Below, piece by piece: positions 59,646 to 64,000 of a stretch of 64,000 nt of DNA. The stretch is from an uncultured Muribaculaceae bacterium (GTDB taxonomy: Bacteria > Bacteroidota > Bacteroidia > Bacteroidales > Muribaculaceae): NCBI GenBank assembly GCA_910587075.1, contig CAJUKE010000001.1, forward strand, positions 186,001-250,000, read 5' to 3'. Both the position numbers and the translations under genes were made by a program. Position 1 is the stretch's first letter. Every line of letters begins with the position of its first letter. The notes below the pieces were generated by a model, which saw only the letters and a list, made by a program, of their open reading frames with translations, ran no database searches and was not told where the DNA came from.

Positions 59646-60722
59646 TTAAAGCCTGACAACCTCCGGCTCCAGGCGCACGCCGAAAGCCTCCTCCACACGG
59701 TCCTGCACCATCCGCTGCAACGCAAGCACATCGGCCGCGATGGCGCTACCGCTTCGGTTCACAATCACGAGGGGCTGGGTGGGCCATAGCGCGGCGCCTC
59801 CACTGGATAGCTCCTTGCAGCCCGATTTGTCAATCATCCAGGCTGCGGATAATTTGGCGGTGCCGTCGGCACCCTCGTGGTATTGGAGCGGCATATGGGC
59901 TACGGAATGCCTGTCGCAAAAGCGCTCCCAGGAATCCTCGATACCGGGGAGCTCCGCCGCTGGCACCACCGGGTTCTTGAAATAACTCCCGGCGCTACCC
60001 ACCTCCGAGGGGTCGGGCAGTTTTGCCGAGCGCACTTTCCGTATGGCTTCCGCGATCATCGCCGGAGTAATCTCCTCCTGGGGGGTATCGCCGAGCGCCT
60101 CCCTCACCCCGGCGTAACCGAGCCTGGGGTTGGCCTCACGGCTTAGCCGGAGCACTACCTCGAAAATAGCGAGACGCGGCGAGTCGGGAGTCTTGAAATA
60201 TGACTGGCGGTAGCCATACGCGCACTCCTCCGCTGGGTATTCCACCACACGGTGTCGGTCAATGTCGAAAGCCCTTACCAGCTCCACGCACTGCGAGAAG
60301 TCGGCGCCATAGGCTCCGACGTTCTGCACGGCGGCGCCACCGACGCGTCCGGGAATCGCGGCGAGATTCTCCAGCCCCCAGTATCTGCGGGCTGCGACGT
60401 AGTCAACGAGATTGTCGAGCACGACACCCGCCCCAACGCGTAGCCGGACAACGGAATCGGCCTGGCCATCAGATGGAGGAAGCTCCTCGATGGCATCGCC
60501 CGCGCAATGGAGCACCGTACCGCGATAGAAGCCATCGGCAAAGAGCACGTTGCTCCCGCCGCCGAGGCAGAAAACCTCGCCGGAAAGAAGTCCGTGGTGC
60601 TCGTCGGCAACCTGGCGAAGCTCATCGGGGCTGTCATATTCCACTAAACAGCCACATTCGGCATGGATGCCGAATGTGGTCAGTCGAGTAAGGTCAGCGT
60701 TATGTGTGATCCTCAACATCAT
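59646..60722 (-). CDS. murB: UDP-N-acetylmuramate dehydrogenase (type I)
   Basis: A 358-residue FAD enzyme that reduces UDP-GlcNAc-enolpyruvate to UDP-MurNAc, the step after MurA. Typical blocks are LTTFGIHAECGCLVEYDS, LGGGSNVLFADGF, IPGRVGGAAVQNVGAYGADF, the type I Tyr loop YGYRQSYFK, and GSAGSYFKNPVV with the catalytic Ser. The start codon (a double ATG at 60717-60722) overlaps the nqrF stop, so murB translation is coupled to nqrF. It is at the 3' end of the nqr operon and is followed after 168 bp by murA in the same orientation. Confidence 0.94.
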   Translation of the reverse strand: MMLRITHNADLTRLTTFGIHAECGCLVEYDSPDELRQVADEHHGLLSGEVFCLGGGSNVLFADGFYRGTVLHCAGDAIEELPPSDGQADSVVRLRVGAGVVLDNLVDYVAARRYWGLENLAAIPGRVGGAAVQNVGAYGADFSQCVELVRAFDIDRHRVVEYPAEECAYGYRQSYFKTPDSPRLAIFEVVLRLSREANPRLGYAGVREALGDTPQEEITPAMIAEAIRKVRSAKLPDPSEVGSAGSYFKNPVVPAAELPGIEDSWERFCDRHSVAHMPLQYHEGADGTAKLSAAWMIDKSGCKELSSGGAALWPTQPLVIVNRSGSAIAADVLALQRMVQDRVEEAFGVRLEPEVVRL

Positions 60723-62011
60723 CCACCGAAATTATCGTAGTGTATGCTTTCAGGCTCGACACCGATGGAGTAGAGCATCTTGTTGACGGCGTTGCTCATC
60801 GGGCCGGGACCGCACATATAGTACTCGATATCCTCGGGCGACTCGTGGTCCTTTAGGTAAGTATCGTACATTACCTGGTGCACGAATCCCGGAGTGTACT
60901 TCACCCCGGCCTTGTCGGCCGCGGGATCGGGGCGGTCGAGCGCCAGATGGAAGTGGAAGTTGGGGAACTCCTTCTCCAGTTCGAGGAAGTCGTTTAGATA
61001 GAACACCTCGTTGAGAGCGCGGGCGCCGTAGAAATAATGCATCTCGCGGTCGGTAGTCTTGAGGGTCTTGGTCATATGCATGATCTGAGCGCGGAGGGGA
61101 GCCATACCGGCACCGCCACCTACCCAAATCATCTCGTTCTTCGAGTCGAAAATCGGGTGGAAGTCGCCGTAAGGGCCGCTCATCATCACCTTGTCGCCTG
61201 GCTTGAGGGTGAATATGTAGCTCGAAGCGATACCCGGGTTCACGTCCATAAAGCCAACCTCGGGTTTCGGCTTGAAGGGGGGCGTGGCTATGCGCACGGT
61301 GAGCATGAAGCGGTCACCCTCGGCGGGATAGTTGGCCATCGAGTAAGCGCGCACTGTGGTCTCGGTATTGACACACTTGAGGCCGAAGAGGCCGAACTTC
61401 TCCCATGCGGGGAGGTATTCCGCGCCGATCGAAGCCTTGTCGATATCCTTGTCGTAGTCGATATTGAAGGGGGGAATCTTGATCTGGGCGTATGAGCCGG
61501 GGATGAAGTCCATATGCGCGCCCTCGGGGAGAGCCACGATGAACTCCTTGATGAAGGTCGCCACATTGTTGTTCGACACCACGGTGCACTCGTACTCCTT
61601 GATGTCGAGCACCGAGGCGGGCACCTTTATGTCGATGTCGTTTTTGACCTTCACCTGGCAGGCCAGGCGCCAGTTGTCCTTGATTTCCTTGCGGGTGAAA
61701 TGCACGGCCTCGGTAGGAAGGATTTCGCCACCACCTTCGGGAACACGCACCTTGCACTGGCCGCAGCTACCTTTGCCGCCGCAGGCCGAGGGGAGGAACA
61801 CATTCTTGGTGGCCAGAGCCGAAAGGAGGGGCACTCCGGCGGCAACCTCCACCTTACGGTCGGAGTTGATGGTAACGGTCACGTTGCCGGAACTTACAAG
61901 GTACTTCTTGGCGATAAGAAGCACCGCTACGAGAACCAGCGTGATGACCAGGAAGATCGCAACACCCGAGAGCACTGTGGGCCAATGGGTTGATGTTTCC
62001 AGCAGTATCAT
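60719..62011 (-). CDS. nqrF: Na+-translocating NADH:quinone reductase subunit F
   Basis: A 430-residue NADH-oxidising subunit. It has an N-terminal TM helix (about 12-34). A plant-type [2Fe-2S] ferredoxin domain carries Cys77, Cys83, Cys86 and Cys118 (PSACGGKGSCGQCKVRVP and LACQVKV). The FAD domain contains RAYSMANYPAEGD, and the NAD domain has GGGAGMAPLRAQIMHM and the end YYMCGPGPMSNAVNKML. All four cluster ligands are present. It passes electrons from NADH into the Nqr complex that pumps Na+ out. It is 17 bp after nqrE. Confidence 0.97.
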   Translation of the reverse strand: MILLETSTHWPTVLSGVAIFLVITLVLVAVLLIAKKYLVSSGNVTVTINSDRKVEVAAGVPLLSALATKNVFLPSACGGKGSCGQCKVRVPEGGGEILPTEAVHFTRKEIKDNWRLACQVKVKNDIDIKVPASVLDIKEYECTVVSNNNVATFIKEFIVALPEGAHMDFIPGSYAQIKIPPFNIDYDKDIDKASIGAEYLPAWEKFGLFGLKCVNTETTVRAYSMANYPAEGDRFMLTVRIATPPFKPKPEVGFMDVNPGIASSYIFTLKPGDKVMMSGPYGDFHPIFDSKNEMIWVGGGAGMAPLRAQIMHMTKTLKTTDREMHYFYGARALNEVFYLNDFLELEKEFPNFHFHLALDRPDPAADKAGVKYTPGFVHQVMYDTYLKDHESPEDIEYYMCGPGPMSNAVNKMLYSIGVEPESIHYDNFGG

Positions 62012-62028
62012 AGTCGAATGTCGGGGGG

Positions 62029-62646
62029 TTAGATTTTAATGCCAAGGAAGCTCATAAAGGCGATGCCCATAAGAGCGCAGAGAATGAAGGTGATGCCGAT
62101 GCCGCGGAGCGGGGCGGGCACGTTGGAGTATGAGGCCACGCGCTCGCGTATGGCGGCGATGGCGGTGATGGCGAGCAGCCATCCTAGGCCCCATCCGGCA
62201 CCGGCGCAGGTGGCGGTCCATACGCTGGTCCACTCGCGCTGCTGCATGAAGAGGGAGCCGCCGAGGATAGCGCAGTTCACAGCGATCAGGGGAAGGAAGA
62301 TGCCGAGCGAAGCGTAGAGGCTCGGGGAGAACTTCTCGACCGTCATCTCGACAAGCTGCGTCATAGAGGCGATAACGGCAATGAACATTATCAGCGACAG
62401 GAAGCTCAGGTCGACCGCGGCGAAATCCTCGCCGAGCCAGGAGAGCGCTCCCGCCTTGAGCACATAGTTTTCAAGAAGATAGTTGATCGGGAGGGTCACG
62501 ACGAGCATGAACGTCACAGCCACACCCAGGCCGAAGGCGGTCTTCACGTTCTTCGACACGGCCAGGAAGGAGCACATGCCGAGGAAGTAGGCGAACACCA
62601 TATTGTCGACGAAAATCGACCGTATGAACAGGTTGAAATTTTCCAT
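62029..62646 (-). CDS. nqrE: Na+-translocating NADH:quinone reductase subunit E
   Basis: A 205-residue membrane subunit with six TM helices. The intramembrane cluster cysteines lie in FLGMCSFLAVSKNV and IAVNCAILGGSLFM, facing those of NqrD. Other blocks are NLFIRSIFVDNMVFAYFLG and GAGWGLGWLLAITAIAAI. It forms part of the Na+ pathway of the complex. The gene lies 35 bp after nqrD. Confidence 0.96.
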   Translation of the reverse strand: MENFNLFIRSIFVDNMVFAYFLGMCSFLAVSKNVKTAFGLGVAVTFMLVVTLPINYLLENYVLKAGALSWLGEDFAAVDLSFLSLIMFIAVIASMTQLVEMTVEKFSPSLYASLGIFLPLIAVNCAILGGSLFMQQREWTSVWTATCAGAGWGLGWLLAITAIAAIRERVASYSNVPAPLRGIGITFILCALMGIAFMSFLGIKI

Positions 62647-62681
62647 TTCTAAAATAGTCGTGCGGTTAGCTATTCACGGCC

Positions 62682-63311
62682 TCAGGCCTTTTCTTGAAGT
62701 TCCGGGTTGCGGGCGCGGTGAACCCATATAACGCAGGCCACCACGATCAGGGCCATCGGCGGGAGAATCATCAGGCCGTTGTTGGCGTAACCGGCCTCAT
62801 ACCACGAGTCGGGAACCACCTGGTAACCGAACAGGGTGCCGCTGCCGAGAAGTTCGCGGAAGAAGCCAACGACCACGAGAATCCAGGCGTAGCCCAGCCC
62901 GTTGCCGATGCCGTCGAGGAATGAGGGCCACGGCTTGTTGCCCATGGCGAACGCCTCCAGGCGCCCCATCAGTATGCAGTTGGTGATAATCAGACCGATG
63001 AACACCGACAACTGCTTGCTAACATCGTAGGCGTAGGCCAGCAGCAGTTGGTTTACTATGATTACCAGCGCGGCAACCACCACAAGCTGCACGATGATGC
63101 GGATGTTAGTCGGTATCGTGTTACGTATAAGCGAGATAATCACGTTGGAGAACGCGAGGACCGCGAGAACCGAGAGCCCCATCACCAACGCCGGTTCGAG
63201 CTTGGCGGTGACGGCCAGGCAGGAGCAGATGCCGAGCACCTGCACAATCACCGGGTTATCCTTCGACAGAGGGTTGAAAAACACCTCTTTATAGTTAATC
63301 TTGTCAGCCAT
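62682..63311 (-). CDS. nqrD: Na+-translocating NADH:quinone reductase subunit D
   Basis: A 209-residue membrane subunit with six TM helices, homologous to NqrE. Cysteines for the shared intramembrane [2Fe-2S] centre lie in QVLGICSCLAVTAKLEPAL and LIITNCILMGRLEAFAMG. It begins 6 bp after nqrC. It anchors the electron path between NqrF and NqrC. Confidence 0.96.
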   Translation of the reverse strand: MADKINYKEVFFNPLSKDNPVIVQVLGICSCLAVTAKLEPALVMGLSVLAVLAFSNVIISLIRNTIPTNIRIIVQLVVVAALVIIVNQLLLAYAYDVSKQLSVFIGLIITNCILMGRLEAFAMGNKPWPSFLDGIGNGLGYAWILVVVGFFRELLGSGTLFGYQVVPDSWYEAGYANNGLMILPPMALIVVACVIWVHRARNPELQEKA

Positions 63312-63317
63312 AGCCGT

Positions 63318-64000
63318 TTATTTTTCGCTAAGAGATTCGAGAAATGCCTTGTAGGGGATCAGACAGCCGTCGAGCATCGAGGCCACGCCCATAGAGGTGA
63401 TGGTGCCGCCCGAAATTCCGTCGACATAGTCCTGGTCGCCGTCGGGCTTCAGGCCCTTCTTGACCACGGTGACGGGGACGAACTCGTCGTTCTTCACAAC
63501 AGTGAGCCCGCGGAACTGGTCGGAAAAGAGGGGTTTCGCTATTTCAGCGCCGAGGCCCGGGGTCTCACCCTGGTGGTCGAAGAACGCGCCATAGATCGTA
63601 GCGCCGTCGGCATCGAAAGAGACATAGCCCCAAATCGGCCCCCACAGGCCCATACCGGCCAGCGGGAGTATGTATTTGGTGCCGGCATCGGGGAGCGAGC
63701 ACACATATACCGGGAGCAAACGCTCGGACGCGGGCTTCTTGGCCTCGGCAGCCACATTGACGTTGAAGGCCTCCACGCCGTCGACTTTCGCGCCTTCGGA
63801 GTTAACGACATATTGCTCGGTGATATATTTGCCGAAATCGGCAATCACCTGGTCGCGGGGCGAGGTGAGGCGCACTGCCTGGAGAATCTGCCCCATCTTG
63901 TCGGCGCGGGCATTATCCTCCTGCTTGTCCTTGAGCGACATCGCCGTGAGCGCGAGAGCGGCGCCCACTACCACGACGAGCACCGTGATATAGACAATCG
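63318..64000 (-). CDS. nqrC: Na+-translocating NADH:quinone reductase subunit C (N-terminus beyond the window)
   Basis: The frame is open to the right edge, so only the last 227 or so residues are seen. They begin inside the N-terminal TM helix (IVYITVLVVVVGAALALTAM). The periplasmic FMN domain contains LPLAGMGLWGPIWGYVSFD, GETPGLGAEIAKPLF and the flavin attachment site SGGTITSMGV, where the first Thr carries covalent FMN. The usual form is SGATxTS, so Gly for Ala is a small variation. A GTG at 63983 is inside the helix and is not the true start. nqrB and nqrA are expected further right. Confidence 0.94.
   Translation of the reverse strand, partial: IVYITVLVVVVGAALALTAMSLKDKQEDNARADKMGQILQAVRLTSPRDQVIADFGKYITEQYVVNSEGAKVDGVEAFNVNVAAEAKKPASERLLPVYVCSLPDAGTKYILPLAGMGLWGPIWGYVSFDADGATIYGAFFDHQGETPGLGAEIAKPLFSDQFRGLTVVKNDEFVPVTVVKKGLKPDGDQDYVDGISGGTITSMGVASMLDGCLIPYKAFLESLSEK

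Overview
The window is chromosomal DNA from a GC-rich member of the Bacteroidota, order Bacteroidales. Muribaculaceae is my best guess, from gene content and base composition only. The evidence is a SusC/SusD pair beside a hybrid two-component sensor, the type IX secretion regulator PorX, many exported proteins ending in type IX-like C-terminal sorting domains, Na+-NQR, and -7 promoter boxes of the Bacteroidetes form TAnnTTTG. I see no tRNA, rRNA, CRISPR array, insertion sequence or prophage. The only stretch over 300 bases without a gene is 57824-58157, which holds the nhaD leader, promoter and palindrome plus the murA terminator.

Layout. 1-5004 (minus): an apparent operon for secreted proteins, with a C10 peptidase, a coupled lipoprotein, a small sorting-domain protein and a truncated pectate lyase. 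5119-5994 (minus): a DUF3298-type lipoprotein. 6171-10707 (plus): a tight housekeeping operon porX-tsaE-birA-GT2-DUF4286-ruvC, closed by a strong bidirectional terminator. 10812-13910: penicillin-binding protein 1A, divergent from an AlkD-like protein. 13931-16686 (minus): a His-rich exported protein followed by a TonB-dependent receptor, probably for metal uptake.

16711-43538 is the centrepiece, a two-armed polysaccharide utilisation locus (PUL) predicted to act on a beta-glucan. The minus arm reads GH16, collar-domain protein, sorting-domain protein, collar-GH16 fusion, beta-helix protein, leucine-rich-repeat protein and a GH3-acetylesterase fusion. The hybrid two-component regulator lies between the arms. 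The plus arm reads SusC, SusD, Tat-exported FAD oxidoreductase, GH3, DUF5040/SGNH-like protein and a second FAD oxidoreductase. Upstream of both arms I find two direct copies of a CATTTTCGCAAT-like element spaced exactly 21 bp and placed 73-74 bp before the -7 box. This suggests one operator used by the AraC-type output domain of the regulator.

43666-64000: nfo, an MFS transporter with a large periplasmic insertion, a small lipoprotein, aroE, a YeiH-type transporter, comEC overlapping folK end to end, tex, a metallophosphoesterase, an acyltransferase, a small DUF6582-like protein, nhaD, murA (with the Cys-to-Asp change typical of fosfomycin insensitivity), murB and nqrF-E-D-C, with nqrC cut by the window edge. 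murB starts inside the end of nqrF, linking cell-wall synthesis to the sodium pump.

Several gene starts were moved downstream from the longest open frame because a -7 box or a signal peptide fixed the true start. Family names rest on motif recognition without database searches.
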